Made by a program: the position numbers and the translations under genes
DNA from: Pseudoponticoccus marisrubri
GTDB taxonomy: Bacteria > Pseudomonadota > Alphaproteobacteria > Rhodobacterales > Rhodobacteraceae
DNA length: 64,000 nucleotides
Assembly (NCBI RefSeq): GCF_001482405.1
Contig: NZ_LPXO01000004.1
Coordinates: 248,001-312,000, forward strand
Direction of reading: 5' to 3'
The notes under the pieces: generated by a model
Database searches by the model: none
Told to the model about the DNA's origin: nothing
What the model saw: only the letters and a program-made list of their open reading frames with translations
Part shown: positions 27,104-36,179 of the stretch, one piece after another
How positions within the stretch are numbered: the first letter of the stretch is position 1
Layout of the letters: each line of letters starts with the position of its first letter

Positions 27104-28027
27104 TCAGGCCCCGTCGCCCAGTTTCTCGCGCATGATCCGGGCCAGCGTCAGCCGCCCCAGCGGATGCATCAGCGTCGTGGCCCGCCATTCCAGGTCCGCG
27201 CCCTGTTCCAGCGACATGGTGCTGACATAGCCGGGCAGGACGAGGCGCGTCCCGCTCAGGATATGGGTGCGGTAGCGGCCATAGATCCGCCGCGTGCCCA
27301 CCATGTCGGCCCCCTTGACCTGCCGCACCAGGTCAGTGACGCCCAGCACCTCGAACTCGGTCATCGAGCGCGCGAATTCGCGTTCCAGCTCGTCCTCCTC
27401 GACGAGGACCGAGGTCGATTCCGAGCCCTGCATGAAGAAGGGTAGGGCGATACCGGCGCGGAACGCTGCGTAGTCCTGCGCCAGCAGCGCCTCGGTCATC
27501 CGGTCGAGCGCGCTCTGGAACACGGTCTGGACCGCGTCCATCCGGTCCGCCCCCTCGTCCGGCTCGCCAGGCTCTCCTGTCACGCCTGCCTTGAGCACGG
27601 CGGCGCTGTGGGCGCTGGCCTCGCGCAGCGCATATTGGCTGTCCACCACGCGCCAGCCCTCGTCCAGCCGGGCGATCACCGAGCAGCTGGTATAGGGCGC
27701 GCGGATCGGGCCCTCGGCCCCGTGCAGCAGGGTGACATGCGCAAAACGGATGATCTCGGGCCCGTCGAACAGCGCCGCCTCCACCTGTCGATCCAGCCGC
27801 GTGACACCGCTCTCGGCATAGTGGTCGCAGGCATTGTCGAAGGCCGCGCGCAGGTCCGCCGTGTTCCGCAACAGCCGGATGCCGTCCTCGGTGGCCAGCG
27901 TCTTGGGCAGGCGGAAAAAGGCGGCGAAGCTGTCGAAATCGCGCGCGATCAGTGCCGCACCGGTGCGGTCCAGCATGTCCTGCGCGATCCGCGCGGCCTC
28001 CTCCGCCTGTCGCTCCACCGGCCCCAT
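27104..28027 (-). CDS. Protein with two tandem NTF2-like domains, unknown function
   Basis: 307 aa. Domain one covers about 10-145 ([21 protein letters not shown], then [20 protein letters not shown]) and domain two about 160-295 ([20 protein letters not shown], then [19 protein letters not shown]). Each half has the same order of helix-helix-strands, and both resemble the single-domain protein at 26158, so the window carries three related modules. The gene starts 11 bases after the thiolase stop in the same operon. No catalytic pair is obvious. Confidence 0.72.
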   Translation of the reverse strand: MGPVERQAEEAARIAQDMLDRTGAALIARDFDSFAAFFRLPKTLATEDGIRLLRNTADLRAAFDNACDHYAESGVTRLDRQVEAALFDGPEIIRFAHVTLLHGAEGPIRAPYTSCSVIARLDEGWRVVDSQYALREASAHSAAVLKAGVTGEPGEPDEGADRMDAVQTVFQSALDRMTEALLAQDYAAFRAGIALPFFMQGSESTSVLVEEDELEREFARSMTEFEVLGVTDLVRQVKGADMVGTRRIYGRYRTHILSGTRLVLPGYVSTMSLEQGADLEWRATTLMHPLGRLTLARIMREKLGDGA

Positions 28028-28038
28028 GCCGCGCCCCG

Positions 28039-29250
28039 TCAGACCCGCTCGATGATGGTCGCCGCGCCCATGCCGGAGGCGATGCAGAGCGTGGCCAGCC
28101 CCGTGCCCTTGCCCGAGCGTTCCAGCTCGTCCAGCAGGGTGCCGAGGATGATCGCCCCGGTCGCGCCCAGCGGATGGCCCATGGCGATCGCCCCGCCATT
28201 CACGTTGACCCGGTCATGATCCACCTCGAAGGCCTGCATGAAGCGCAGCACGACGCTGGAAAAGGCCTCGTTGACCTCGAACAGGTCGATATCGCCGATC
28301 TCCATGCCGCTCTCGGCCAGGATCTTCTGCGTCGCGGGCACCGGCCCGGTCAGCATGATGGTCGGATCCGTGCCGATCTTGGCCGTGGCCCGGATGCGCG
28401 CCCGCGGGGTCAGCCCGTGCGCCTCGCCAAAGGCCTTGTTGCCGATCAGCAGCGCGCCCGCGCCGTCCACGATCCCCGAGGAATTGCCGGCATGGTGGAT
28501 GTGGTTCACACGCTCGAGATGCGGGTATTTCATCAGCGCGATCTTGTCGAAGCCGGGCATGGCCTCGCCCATCTCCTTGAAGGAGGGCTTGAGCGCCCCC
28601 AGCGCCTGCATGTCCGTGCCCGGGCGCATGTACTCGTCATGATCGAGGATCGGCAGCCCGTTCACGTCGCGCACCGTCAGCATCGACTGCGCGAAGCGGT
28701 TGTCCTCCCACGCGGCGGCGGCGCGCTTCTGGCTCTCCACCGCGAAGGCATCGGCATCGTCGCGCGAAAACCCGTACTCGGTCGCGATGATGTCGGCGCT
28801 GATGCCCTGGGGGACGAAATAGCTCTCCATGGCCAGGCTGGGATCGACGGCGATCGCCGCCCCGTCCGAGCCCATGGCCACGCGGCCCATCATCTCGACC
28901 CCGCCGGCGATATAGCCCGCGCCGGCGCCGCCGCGCACCTGGTTGGCGGCAAGGTTCACCGCCTCCAGCCCGCTGGCGCAGAACCGGTTGATGGCAAGCC
29001 CGGGAATGGATTCGTCGAGATCGCTGGCCAGCACGGCCGAGCGCGCAAGGCAGCCGCCCTGCTCACCCACCTGGGTGACATTGCCCCAGATCACGTCCTC
29101 GACCGCGTGGCCCTCCAGCCCGCTGCGGTCCTTGATGGCGTTCAGCACCTGCGCCGAGAGCCTCAGCGAGGTCACCTCGTGCAGCGCGCCGTCCTTGCGG
29201 CCTTTGCCGCGCGGCGTGCGGACGGCGTCGTAGATATAGGCGTCGGTCAT
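28039..29250 (-). CDS. fadA: Acetyl-CoA C-acyltransferase (3-ketoacyl-CoA thiolase)
   Basis: 403 aa. Thiolase signatures: the nucleophile in [13 protein letters not shown] (Cys91), the catalytic His in [17 protein letters not shown], and the second Cys in [11 protein letters not shown]. It splits 3-ketoacyl-CoA to acetyl-CoA and a shortened acyl-CoA. It lies between the GST-like gene and the NTF2/cupin genes in the fad cluster. Could also be read as a generic acetyl-CoA acetyltransferase, but its operon supports a FadA role. Confidence 0.95.
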   Translation of the reverse strand: MTDAYIYDAVRTPRGKGRKDGALHEVTSLRLSAQVLNAIKDRSGLEGHAVEDVIWGNVTQVGEQGGCLARSAVLASDLDESIPGLAINRFCASGLEAVNLAANQVRGGAGAGYIAGGVEMMGRVAMGSDGAAIAVDPSLAMESYFVPQGISADIIATEYGFSRDDADAFAVESQKRAAAAWEDNRFAQSMLTVRDVNGLPILDHDEYMRPGTDMQALGALKPSFKEMGEAMPGFDKIALMKYPHLERVNHIHHAGNSSGIVDGAGALLIGNKAFGEAHGLTPRARIRATAKIGTDPTIMLTGPVPATQKILAESGMEIGDIDLFEVNEAFSSVVLRFMQAFEVDHDRVNVNGGAIAMGHPLGATGAIILGTLLDELERSGKGTGLATLCIASGMGAATIIERV

Positions 29251-29269
29251 GAGGCCTCCTTTGCGTGTC

Positions 29270-29905
29270 TCAGGCCCGGTCCGAGGGGTTGCCGGGCATC
29301 AGGTCGTATGGGTGTTTCCAGCCGTCCAGCGCCTGGATGTTGGACAGCCAGCGGTCGATCTGCGGAAAGGCCGCGCGGTCAAAGCCGAAGGGCTCGTCGT
29401 AGAACAGGTAGCCGCAGCAGGTCAGGTCGGCATTGGTCGGCGCATCGCCGACGATCCAGTCACGCCCCTCGAGATGGGCATCGAGGATCGCATAGGTGCC
29501 CTTGAGCCGGCCCTGCATGAAGGCGATCACCTCGGCCGGGCGCTTCTTCTCGGGCAGGAAGTTCATCAGGAAGCGGCAGGGACCGGCCATGCCCGAGAGT
29601 TTCTGGTTGTCCCAGATCACCCAGCGCAGGATCTCGTAGCGCTGCGCCTCCGTGCCGCCGAAATGGCCGTAGGTATCGCTGAGATATTGCTGGATCACGC
29701 CGGACTGGGTCAGCGTCATCGCGCCATCCACCAGCACCGGGCATTCGCCCATGGCGTTGACCTCGGCGCGGTACTCCGGCGCGCGGGTCGCTCCGTTGAA
29801 GAAATCCACCTTGACCGGTTTCCAGTCCAGCCCGGCCAGTTCCAGCGCCAGCGCCGCCTTGTAGGAATGTCCCGATTCACCGAAGCAGTACAGTTTGATG
29901 GTCAT
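29270..29905 (-). CDS. Glutathione S-transferase family protein
   Basis: 211 aa. A thioredoxin-like N-domain (MTIKLYCFGESGHSYKAALAL, then MGECPVLVDGAMTLTQSGVI with the cis-Pro and Ser that hold glutathione) is followed by a helical C-domain (WIVGDAPTNADLTCCGYLF, the N-capping motif). Such proteins often accompany fad genes in Rhodobacteraceae; the substrate is unknown. The start at 29905 is chosen because the 20 codons upstream lack the conserved first strand. Confidence 0.9.
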   Translation of the reverse strand: MTIKLYCFGESGHSYKAALALELAGLDWKPVKVDFFNGATRAPEYRAEVNAMGECPVLVDGAMTLTQSGVIQQYLSDTYGHFGGTEAQRYEILRWVIWDNQKLSGMAGPCRFLMNFLPEKKRPAEVIAFMQGRLKGTYAILDAHLEGRDWIVGDAPTNADLTCCGYLFYDEPFGFDRAAFPQIDRWLSNIQALDGWKHPYDLMPGNPSDRA

Positions 29906-29970
29906 CGCGTCGCACCTTTCGCTGCGTGTCGTGTCGAGGCCGGAAGCGGGGGCCAGCCCCCGCACCCCCG

Positions 29971-29993
29971 GAGTATTTCCAAAGAGAAGAAAC
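29971..29993 (+). repeat. GAGTATTT dispersed element, copy 2 (left arm of an inverted pair)
   Basis: GAGTATTTCCAAAGAGAAGA plus AAC is matched in opposite orientation at 30172-30195. The region between, 29994-30171, has no open reading frame I can support. CCCCCGC (29957-29963) and GCGGGGG (29995-30001) also enclose this copy in a short stem. Confidence 0.7.
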
Positions 29994-30020
29994 AGCGGGG
30001 GCGTCTCATCCCGGGTAACC

Positions 30021-30040
30021 GCGCGTTAACGTTAATGCGC
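30021..30040. promoter_or_regulatory. Near-perfect 20-bp palindrome upstream of the GST-like gene
   Basis: The sequence gcgcgttaacgttaatgcgc differs from a perfect palindrome only at one base pair and contains TTAACGTTAA (30026-30035) at its centre. It lies 116-135 bp upstream of the GST gene. The A/T core resembles the ACGT-centred sites used by fatty-acid or branched-chain acyl-CoA regulators. It may mark an internal promoter of the fad cluster. Confidence 0.5.
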
Positions 30041-30121
30041 GCAAGATGGGGGCGCGGTACAGGCTGGAGAGCCGATGACCGCAAGAGGAGAAGCCCTCGC
30101 CCGGCAGAGGCGCAGGCAGGG

Positions 30122-30172
30122 CAGGAAGGTCGACTGCTGCCCGGATCATGGGTCCGATGTGCGACCTTCCTG
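30122..30172. repeat. 11-bp inverted repeat in the fad intergenic spacer
   Basis: CAGGAAGGTCG (30122-30132) and CGACCTTCCTG (30162-30172) are perfect complements around a 29-base loop, directly next to the inverted GAGTATTT element. On the minus strand it lies 50-100 bp after the acyl-CoA dehydrogenase stop and could slow or end transcription. Confidence 0.55.
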
Positions 30173-30195
30173 CTTCTTCTCTTTGGCAAATACTC
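30172..30195 (-). repeat. GAGTATTT dispersed element, copy 3 (right arm of the inverted pair)
   Basis: On the minus strand this reads GAGTATTTGCCAAAGAGAAG plus AAGC, an 18 to 20 base match to the copy at 29971. It starts 30 bp past the acyl-CoA dehydrogenase stop codon. Confidence 0.7.
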
Positions 30196-30224
30196 ATATC
30201 CGTCCCGTGCCAGTCGCGCTGCCG

Positions 30225-31358
30225 TCAGAGGCTGCGCGCGATCAGTTCCTTCATGATCTCGTTGGTGCCGCCATAGATGCGCTGGACGCGGGCATCGGTC
30301 CACATCTCGGCGACGGCATATTCCTGCATGTAGCCATAGCCACCATGCAGCTGGAGGCACGCGTCCAGCACCTCTCCCTGCGTGTCGGTCAGCCAGTATT
30401 TCGCCATGGCGGCCCTCTCGACGCTGAGCGCGCCCTGCAGATGCGCCTCGATGCAGCTGTCGAGGAAGGCGCGGGCCACGGTGGTCTTGGTCCGGCATTC
30501 GGCCAGCTGGAAGCGGGTGTTCTGGAACTGGGTGAGCGGGCCGCCAAAGGCCTCGCGTGTCTTGCAATAGGCGATGGTGCGCTCGACCGCGCCTTCCATG
30601 GCACCCACCGCGCCGCAGCCGATGATCAGCCGCTCCTGCGGCAACTGCGCCATCATCTGGTAAAAGCCCTGTCCCTCCTGCTGGCCGAGGATGTTTTCGG
30701 GCGGGATCTCGACATCGTCGAAGAAGAGCTCGGAGGTGTCGGCGGCGTGGCAGCCGATCTTCTCGAGGTTGCGGCCGCGCTGGAAGCCCTCGGCACCGTC
30801 AGTCTCGACCACGACGAGGCTCACGCCGCGTGCGCCCGCGGCGGGATCGGTCTTGGCGGCCACCACGATCAGGTTGGCGTGCTGGCCATTGGTGATGAAG
30901 GTCTTCTGGCCCGACAGCCGGTAGGCATTGCCCTCGCGGATCGCGCGGGTGCGGATCGCCTGCAGGTCCGAGCCGGTGGAGGGTTCGGTCATGGCCAGCG
31001 CGCCCACCAGCTCGCCCGAGACCATGCGGGGCAGCCAGCGGCGTTTCTGGTCCTCCGTCCCATAGGCCAGCACGTAATGGGCCACGATGCCGGAATGGAT
31101 GCCGTGCCCCCAGGAGGCGAGGTTGGCGCGCGCCGCTTCCATCAGGATCACCGCCTCATGGCCGAAATCGCCGCCCGCGCCGCCATATTCCTCGGGGATC
31201 GAGGGGCAGAGCAGGCCAAGCGCGCCGGCCTGCGCCCAGGTTTCGCGATCCATCATGCCCTGTTTGCGCCAGCGGTCGAATTGCGGCGCCCACTCGGTCT
31301 CGATGAACCGGGCGACGGTTTCGCCCAGCATCGCGTGTTCGTCACTCATCCAGCCCAT
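30225..31358 (-). CDS. Acyl-CoA dehydrogenase (medium length)
   Basis: 377 aa. FAD/acyl-CoA binding segments [40 protein letters not shown] and the C-terminal [19 protein letters not shown] and [17 protein letters not shown]. The catalytic Glu of the family is expected in IYGGTNEIM. It catalyses the first oxidation of an acyl-CoA and passes electrons to ETF. The start at 31358 is preceded by GGAGG at good spacing; the 14 codons upstream run into the small-protein gene. Confidence 0.93.
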   Translation of the reverse strand: MGWMSDEHAMLGETVARFIETEWAPQFDRWRKQGMMDRETWAQAGALGLLCPSIPEEYGGAGGDFGHEAVILMEAARANLASWGHGIHSGIVAHYVLAYGTEDQKRRWLPRMVSGELVGALAMTEPSTGSDLQAIRTRAIREGNAYRLSGQKTFITNGQHANLIVVAAKTDPAAGARGVSLVVVETDGAEGFQRGRNLEKIGCHAADTSELFFDDVEIPPENILGQQEGQGFYQMMAQLPQERLIIGCGAVGAMEGAVERTIAYCKTREAFGGPLTQFQNTRFQLAECRTKTTVARAFLDSCIEAHLQGALSVERAAMAKYWLTDTQGEVLDACLQLHGGYGYMQEYAVAEMWTDARVQRIYGGTNEIMKELIARSL

Positions 31359-31371
31359 GCGTGCGGCCTCC

Positions 31372-31584
31372 CTACCGCTTGCGGTCGTCCAGCTCGGCAT
31401 TGAACAGGCGCAGCCTATGCGCCAGCGCGTCGCTGTCGGTGACGCTGTCGAAATGCTCGAACAGGAAGGACAGCGCCTCGCCCTCGTCGAGCCCGGCCTC
31501 CTGCGCGAAGCGCCGCAGGTTGCGGTAGCCGTCCTCGGTCATGGCGACCGGGAAGCGCCGCGTCAGGCGAAAGCGTTTGGGCAT
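31372..31584 (-). CDS. Small protein of unknown function within the fad cluster
   Basis: 70 aa, strongly charged. A basic start ([20 protein letters not shown]) is followed by a helix-turn-helix-like pattern ([20 protein letters not shown], then [20 protein letters not shown]). The layout of strand then two helices would suit a ribbon-helix-helix or similar DNA/protein-binding module, but no family is recognised. It lies 13 bp before one acyl-CoA dehydrogenase gene and 42 bp after another, so it is surely part of the operon. Confidence 0.65.
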   Translation of the reverse strand: MPKRFRLTRRFPVAMTEDGYRNLRRFAQEAGLDEGEALSFLFEHFDSVTDSDALAHRLRLFNAELDDRKR

Positions 31585-31626
31585 GGCGGGCTCCTGTCCT
31601 TTTGGTCCGGTGCGCCCAGCTTCGCT

Positions 31627-33408
31627 TCAGAACTGCGCCGCCTCAAGCGCCATCACGGGCTCGGCCCCGGATTCGATGCGCTTCAGATGGGTGCCCGTCA
31701 TCGGCAGCTGGCGCGCCATGTAGTAGCGCCCGGTGGCGATCTTGGTCTCGTAGAAGGCGGTGTCACCATCGCCCGCATCCAGCCGGGCCTGCGCGGCCAG
31801 CGCCATGCGCGACCACATCAGGCCAAGGCAGACATGGCCGAAGAGATGCATGAAATCATAGGAGCCGGAGAGCGCGTTGTTGGGGTTCTTCATGCCGTTC
31901 TGCATGAAATACATGCCCGCCGCCTGCAGGTCCTTGGAGGCCTGTTTCAGCGGCTCGAGGAACTGCGCGTCGAACGCCTCGTCCCGGCCCTTGTGCTCGG
32001 CGATGAAGCCCTTGACCATGTCGAAGAAGCGCATGACATGCTTGCCGCCATCGGCGCCCAGCTTGCGCCCCACCAGGTCGAGCGACTGCACCCCGTTGGT
32101 GCCCTCGTAGATCATGGTGATGCGGGCATCGCGCACGAACTGCTCCAGCCCCCATTCACGGGTGAAGCCCGAGCCACCCAGCGTCTGCTGCGCCAGCACC
32201 GTGGTCTCGAACCCCTTGTCGGTCAGGAAGCCCTTGATGACCGGCGTCATGAGCGAGATCAGCCCCTCGGCCTTGGCATCCTGGTTGCGATGGGCGCGGT
32301 CGATCAGCGCGGCACCCCAGTAGGTGAAGGCGCGGGCGCCTTCGACAAAGGCCTTCTGGTCCATCAGGTTGCGGCGCACATCGGGGTGCACGATGATCGG
32401 GTCGGCGGGACCGTCGGGGTTCTTCGTGCCGGTCACGTCGCGGCCCTGAAGCCGGTCCTGCGCGAAGCCCAGCGCGTTCTGGTAGGCCACCGCCCCTTGC
32501 GCGAAGCCCTGCAGGCCCACGCCCAGCCGCGCCTCGTTCATCATGGTGAACATGGCGCGCATGCCCTTGTGCTTCTCGCCGACGAGAAAGCCGGTGGCGC
32601 CGTCATAGTTCATCACGCAGGTGGCGTTGCCGTGGATGCCCATCTTGCTCTCCAGCCCGCCGCAGCTGACCGCGTTGCGCGCGCCGAGGCTGCCATCCTC
32701 GTTGACGAGGAACTTGGGCACGATGAAGAGCGAGATCCCCTTCACGCCCTCGGGCGCGTCCGGCAGCTTGGCCAGCACGAGGTGGATGATGTTGTCGCAC
32801 ATGTCGTGCTCGCCGGCCGAGATCCAGATCTTCTGGCCGGTGATGGCATAGCTGCCGTCGTCCTGCGGCTCGGCCTTGGTGCGGATCAGGCCCAGATCCG
32901 TGCCGCAATGCGGCTCGGTCAGGTTCATGGTGCCGCCCCATTCGCAGGTCACCATCTTCGGCAGGTAGGTCTGCTTCTGGTCGTCCGAGCCATGCGCATG
33001 AATCGCGTTATAGGCGCCATGGGTCAGGCCGGGATACATGTTGAAGGCCATGTTGGCGGCCGAGAACATCTCGCCCACCGCGGTGGCCACGACGTAGGGC
33101 AGGCCCTGACCGCCGTAGTCGGGATCGCAGTCCAGTGCGGTCCAGCCACCCTCGCGCAGCTGGTCGAACGCGTCCTTGAAGCCGGTCGGCGTGCGCACCA
33201 CGCCGTTCTCCAGCGTGCAGCCCTCGGCATCGCCCACCGGGTTCAGCGGCGCCAGCACGTTCTCGGCCAGCTTCGCGGCCTCGTCGAGGATCGCCTGAAG
33301 CGTGTCGCGATCCAGCTCGTCATAGCCGGGAACGTCATCGGCGGACAGCTTCAGCACGTCGTCGAGCACGAAGATCTGGTCCTTCACGGGCGCCGTGTAG
33401 ATGGGCAT
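31627..33408 (-). CDS. Acyl-CoA dehydrogenase with C-terminal extension (FadE / DmdC-like)
   Basis: 593 aa. The long ACAD class with an extra C-terminal helical domain. Motifs: [71 protein letters not shown] and [20 protein letters not shown], the latter carrying the catalytic Glu. Members act on straight-chain acyl-CoAs; close relatives include 3-methylmercaptopropionyl-CoA dehydrogenase (DmdC) of roseobacters, which cannot be excluded. The fad operon context favours FadE. It is preceded 31 bp away by its likely MerR regulator. Confidence 0.92.
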   Translation of the reverse strand: MPIYTAPVKDQIFVLDDVLKLSADDVPGYDELDRDTLQAILDEAAKLAENVLAPLNPVGDAEGCTLENGVVRTPTGFKDAFDQLREGGWTALDCDPDYGGQGLPYVVATAVGEMFSAANMAFNMYPGLTHGAYNAIHAHGSDDQKQTYLPKMVTCEWGGTMNLTEPHCGTDLGLIRTKAEPQDDGSYAITGQKIWISAGEHDMCDNIIHLVLAKLPDAPEGVKGISLFIVPKFLVNEDGSLGARNAVSCGGLESKMGIHGNATCVMNYDGATGFLVGEKHKGMRAMFTMMNEARLGVGLQGFAQGAVAYQNALGFAQDRLQGRDVTGTKNPDGPADPIIVHPDVRRNLMDQKAFVEGARAFTYWGAALIDRAHRNQDAKAEGLISLMTPVIKGFLTDKGFETTVLAQQTLGGSGFTREWGLEQFVRDARITMIYEGTNGVQSLDLVGRKLGADGGKHVMRFFDMVKGFIAEHKGRDEAFDAQFLEPLKQASKDLQAAGMYFMQNGMKNPNNALSGSYDFMHLFGHVCLGLMWSRMALAAQARLDAGDGDTAFYETKIATGRYYMARQLPMTGTHLKRIESGAEPVMALEAAQF

Positions 33409-33439
33409 GCGGGTCTCCCTGGGGTGGTCGGCGGTCGGG

Positions 33440-33841
33440 TTACTCGGCCGCGTTCTTCTGGTTCATCGAGGCCAGCACGCGCTCGCCCCATGTCATCTGT
33501 TCCTTCAACTCGTCGATCGCGGCGGTCAGCTCGTCGCGCTGGCGTTCCATCTCGGCGAGTCGCTGCCCGGCGATCTCGTAGGTCTTCTGGATCTGCGTGC
33601 GCTGCTGGTCGCCCTGGTCGTACAGGTCCAGCAGCTGGCGGATCTCTTCCAGGCTGAAGCCGAAGCGCTTGCCGCGCAGGATCAGCTTGAGCCGCGCGCG
33701 GTCGCGCCGGGTGAACAGCCGTCTCTGTCCTTCGCGGATCGGGAAAAGCAGCTCTTTCTGTTCGTAGAACCGCAGCGTGCGCGGCGTCACCTCGAACATG
33801 TCGCACATTTCCCGGATGGTCATCAGTTGGTCGTCGCTCAT
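33440..33841 (-). CDS. MerR family transcriptional regulator of the fad cluster
   Basis: 133 aa. N-terminal winged helix [20 protein letters not shown], then the second wing [20 protein letters not shown] and the basic [19 protein letters not shown]. The C-terminal coiled coil (about 75-120) lacks a Cys effector site, so it is not a metal sensor. Its sequence closely matches the second MerR protein at 35199. MerR proteins of this kind (LiuR, and fatty-acid regulators) control acyl-CoA dehydrogenase genes in related bacteria. It is the first gene of the cluster. Confidence 0.9.
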   Translation of the reverse strand: MSDDQLMTIREMCDMFEVTPRTLRFYEQKELLFPIREGQRRLFTRRDRARLKLILRGKRFGFSLEEIRQLLDLYDQGDQQRTQIQKTYEIAGQRLAEMERQRDELTAAIDELKEQMTWGERVLASMNQKNAAE

Positions 33842-33918
33842 TCGTGTTTCCCCTCGGTCACCGTAGACTAGACGGTCGACTTGCGGGTTCTGTTCCCTGC
33901 ATACAATGGGAATTTCGG

Positions 33919-33960
33919 TTGACGTAACTCAGACGCCGCGTCACTTCTTTGTTGACGTAA
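33919..33960. promoter_or_regulatory. Two direct TTGACGTAA repeats upstream of merR-fad
   Basis: TTGACGTAA occurs at 33919-33927 and 33952-33960, 33 bp apart (about three helical turns), 78 to 119 bp upstream of the merR start. The ACGT core matches the half-site of known LiuR-type operators. They are candidate binding sites for the local MerR regulator or for a second acyl-CoA regulator. The rest of the 33842-34075 spacer holds nothing I can name. Confidence 0.55.
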
Positions 33961-34075
33961 GATAAGGCAAGGTCAACCCGGGCAATCGGCAACTTTGTTA
34001 CAAGCGCTTTGGCCGGGTAGCGCGCGGTCTGCGGCCCCCCGGCCAGTGGTGCAACTTTGGCGAGAGTGTGCGGGA

Positions 34076-35050
34076 TCAGGCGAGGCCGAATCCGCTGCGC
34101 AGCGCGGGCGACAACTGCAACGCCAGGTAGCCGATATAGAGCGCGAGAAAGATGGCGCCCTCGCGCCGGGACAGACGCCAGCCGGTCACCGCGAAAACCA
34201 CCAGCAGCGCGGCGGCCAGCAGCATGGCCCAGACGTCCAGAACGATGATCTGGCGCGGCACCTCGATCGGCGAGACCAGCGCCGTGACGCCGCCGATGCC
34301 GAGGATGTTGAAGATGTTGCTGCCCACCACGTTGCCGAAGGCCACGTCGGAATGGCGGCGCAGCGCGGCCATGACCGAGGTCACGAGCTCGGGCAGCGAG
34401 GTGCCCACCGCGACCAGCGTCAGGCCGATCACCGCCTCGGACAGGCCGAAGCCGCGCGCCAGCACGATCGCCGAGTCGACGAGGAACCCCGCGCCGAAGA
34501 CCACGCCGGCGATACCGCCGGCGGTCAGGGCCAGCCCGGTCAGCACGCCCATATGGGCCGGGGCGGCGTCATCCGCCTCGGCGCTGCGCCGCTCGGCCGA
34601 GGCCGCACCGGCCCGCTCGGCCAGATAGGTCGAGACCGTGTAAGCCCCCAGCAGGGCGATGAAAATGCCCCCGGCCAGCCGGCCCAGCGTGCCGATCAGC
34701 GCGACGGCGACCAGCAGCAGGCTGACCGCGATCAGCACGCTGCCATCGCGGCGAAAGGCGTTCCGGCTGGTGGCCATCGGGTAGATCACCGCAGAGGTGC
34801 CGAGGATCAGCAGGATGTTGGCGATGTTGGAGCCCACGATATTGCCCACGGCCAGCCCCGGCGCGCCGGCGGAGGCGGCCTGCACGCTGGCCACCAGTTC
34901 GGGCATCGAGGTGCCGAAGCCGACCAGTGTCAGCCCGATCACCAGCGGTGACACGCCCAGCCGCGTGGCCACGCCGACGCTGCCGCGGACCAGCGCCTCG
35001 CCGCCGGCCAGCAGCAGGACGAGGCCGCCAAGAAGTTCCAACCAGACCAT
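34076..35050 (-). CDS. Calcium/sodium antiporter family protein (YrbG-like)
   Basis: 324 aa, about ten helices in two Na_Ca_ex repeats. The alpha-repeat motifs are LVGFGTSMPELVASVQAA with GNIVGSNIANILLILG, and LVAVGTSLPELVTSVMAA with GNVVGSNIFNILGIGG. These G-x-S-x-P-E motifs carry the ion-binding Glu residues. The ATG at 35050 gives the conserved start MVWLELLGGLVLLLAGG. It is not obviously linked to the fad genes beside it. Confidence 0.95.
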   Translation of the reverse strand: MVWLELLGGLVLLLAGGEALVRGSVGVATRLGVSPLVIGLTLVGFGTSMPELVASVQAASAGAPGLAVGNIVGSNIANILLILGTSAVIYPMATSRNAFRRDGSVLIAVSLLLVAVALIGTLGRLAGGIFIALLGAYTVSTYLAERAGAASAERRSAEADDAAPAHMGVLTGLALTAGGIAGVVFGAGFLVDSAIVLARGFGLSEAVIGLTLVAVGTSLPELVTSVMAALRRHSDVAFGNVVGSNIFNILGIGGVTALVSPIEVPRQIIVLDVWAMLLAAALLVVFAVTGWRLSRREGAIFLALYIGYLALQLSPALRSGFGLA

Positions 35051-35198
35051 GTCGTCTCCCGTTCTGCGCACCTGCACGACCGGACCGGCCCGCTGCGCCC
35101 GCGCTCAGATGGGACGCGGCTGACCCGCGCACAAGGGCGCCGCCTGCAAATCTTGTCGCAACCATGGGGCGAGCCATGCGACCCAAGCGCCGAGACCC

Positions 35199-35600
35199 TT
35201 AAGCGTCGTTGGTCTCCGGGCTCAGCCCCTTCGCCTCAAGCGTCGCCGCGGTCTCGTCCCGAAGCGCCTTGAGCTCGTCCATGGCGTCCTGCAACTGGCA
35301 CTGCTGCTCGGCCAGTTCCAGCAGCTGGCGGTCGGCCATCTTGATCCAGGCCTGCATCTGGGCGTCGGTGCCGTGCTTCTCGTAGATCAGCAGCCATTGC
35401 CGGATCTCTTCCAGCTGGAAGCCGAACTTGCGGCCGCGCAGGATCAGCGTCGTGCGGGCGATCTCGCGCGGGCCGTAGAATCGCGCGCGCCCCTCGCGCT
35501 CGGGGGCGAGCAGCTCGATATACTCGTAATAGCGCAGGGTCCGCGGCGTGACGTCGAACCTTGCGCACATCTCCTTGAAGCTCAGACGGGTCTCGGCCAT
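35199..35600 (-). CDS. MerR family transcriptional regulator, paralogue of the fad-cluster MerR
   Basis: 133 aa. MCARFDVTPRTLRYYEYIEL, ARFYGPREIARTTLILRGRK and GFQLEEIRQWLLIYEKHGTD align along their length with the MerR at 33440, including the length. No effector Cys is conserved. It is divergent from two PaaI thioesterase genes, which it probably controls together with itself through the palindrome at 35635. The effector could be an acyl-CoA, by analogy only. Confidence 0.9.
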   Translation of the reverse strand: MAETRLSFKEMCARFDVTPRTLRYYEYIELLAPEREGRARFYGPREIARTTLILRGRKFGFQLEEIRQWLLIYEKHGTDAQMQAWIKMADRQLLELAEQQCQLQDAMDELKALRDETAATLEAKGLSPETNDA

Positions 35601-35634
35601 CGTCCCACCCCTGTTACGTGTGCCCCGGCGCTGT

Positions 35635-35646
35635 ATACCAAGGTAT
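35635..35646. promoter_or_regulatory. MerR-type dyad ATACC-AA-GGTAT
   Basis: The palindrome ATACCAAGGTAT lies in the divergent spacer, 35 bp upstream of merR and 108 bp upstream of the first thioesterase. MerR proteins bind such dyads between the -35 and -10 boxes. Confidence 0.55.
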
Positions 35647-35753
35647 GTAACCAGCCGCGCGCTGTCCACCAACCCCCCGGCGAATTGGCGGGTTGCAGCG
35701 GATCGGGCCGGTGCCCATAACTGGACCGGTCCGAGGCGCCGCAGGAAGACAGC

Positions 35754-36179
35754 ATGACAGCCGAGAAAGCCCGCATCGCGCGCGAATTCATCGAGAAGAT
35801 CCCGCATTGCGCGGCGCTCAACATGTCGATCACGCAGATCGGCGAGGGCATGGCGCAGATCGAGATGCCCTATGACGCGCGCTTCATCGGCGATCCCGAC
35901 ACCGGCGTGATCCATGGCGGCGCGGTCTCGGCGCTGATGGACACCTGCAGCGGGGCGGCGGTGATGAGCCATCCGAGATCGCCCGCGGCCACCGCCACGA
36001 TCGACCTGCGCATCGACTACATGCGCCCGGCCACGCCGGGACAGACCATCGTGGCCCGGGCCGAGTGCTATCACATCACCCGCTCCGTCGCCTTCGTGCG
36101 CGCCACGGCGATGGATGACGACGTCGAGCGCCCGGTGGCCACGGCAACCGGCACCTTCACCGTGGAGCAGCGTTCATGA
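35754..36179 (+). CDS. PaaI family hotdog-fold thioesterase, copy 1
   Basis: 141 aa. The hotdog core includes IGDPDTGVIHGGAVSALMDT, where H-G-G and the following Asp form the thioesterase active site, and DLRIDYMRPATPGQ. Such enzymes hydrolyse acyl-CoA thioesters. It overlaps the next gene by four bases (ATGA) and is divergent from a MerR regulator. Confidence 0.92.
   Translation: MTAEKARIAREFIEKIPHCAALNMSITQIGEGMAQIEMPYDARFIGDPDTGVIHGGAVSALMDTCSGAAVMSHPRSPAATATIDLRIDYMRPATPGQTIVARAECYHITRSVAFVRATAMDDDVERPVATATGTFTVEQRS

Noticed and set aside
31087-33657. An 856-aa open frame on the plus strand
   Set aside because: It runs against the two acyl-CoA dehydrogenase genes, the small 70-aa gene and the merR region and has shadow-type composition.
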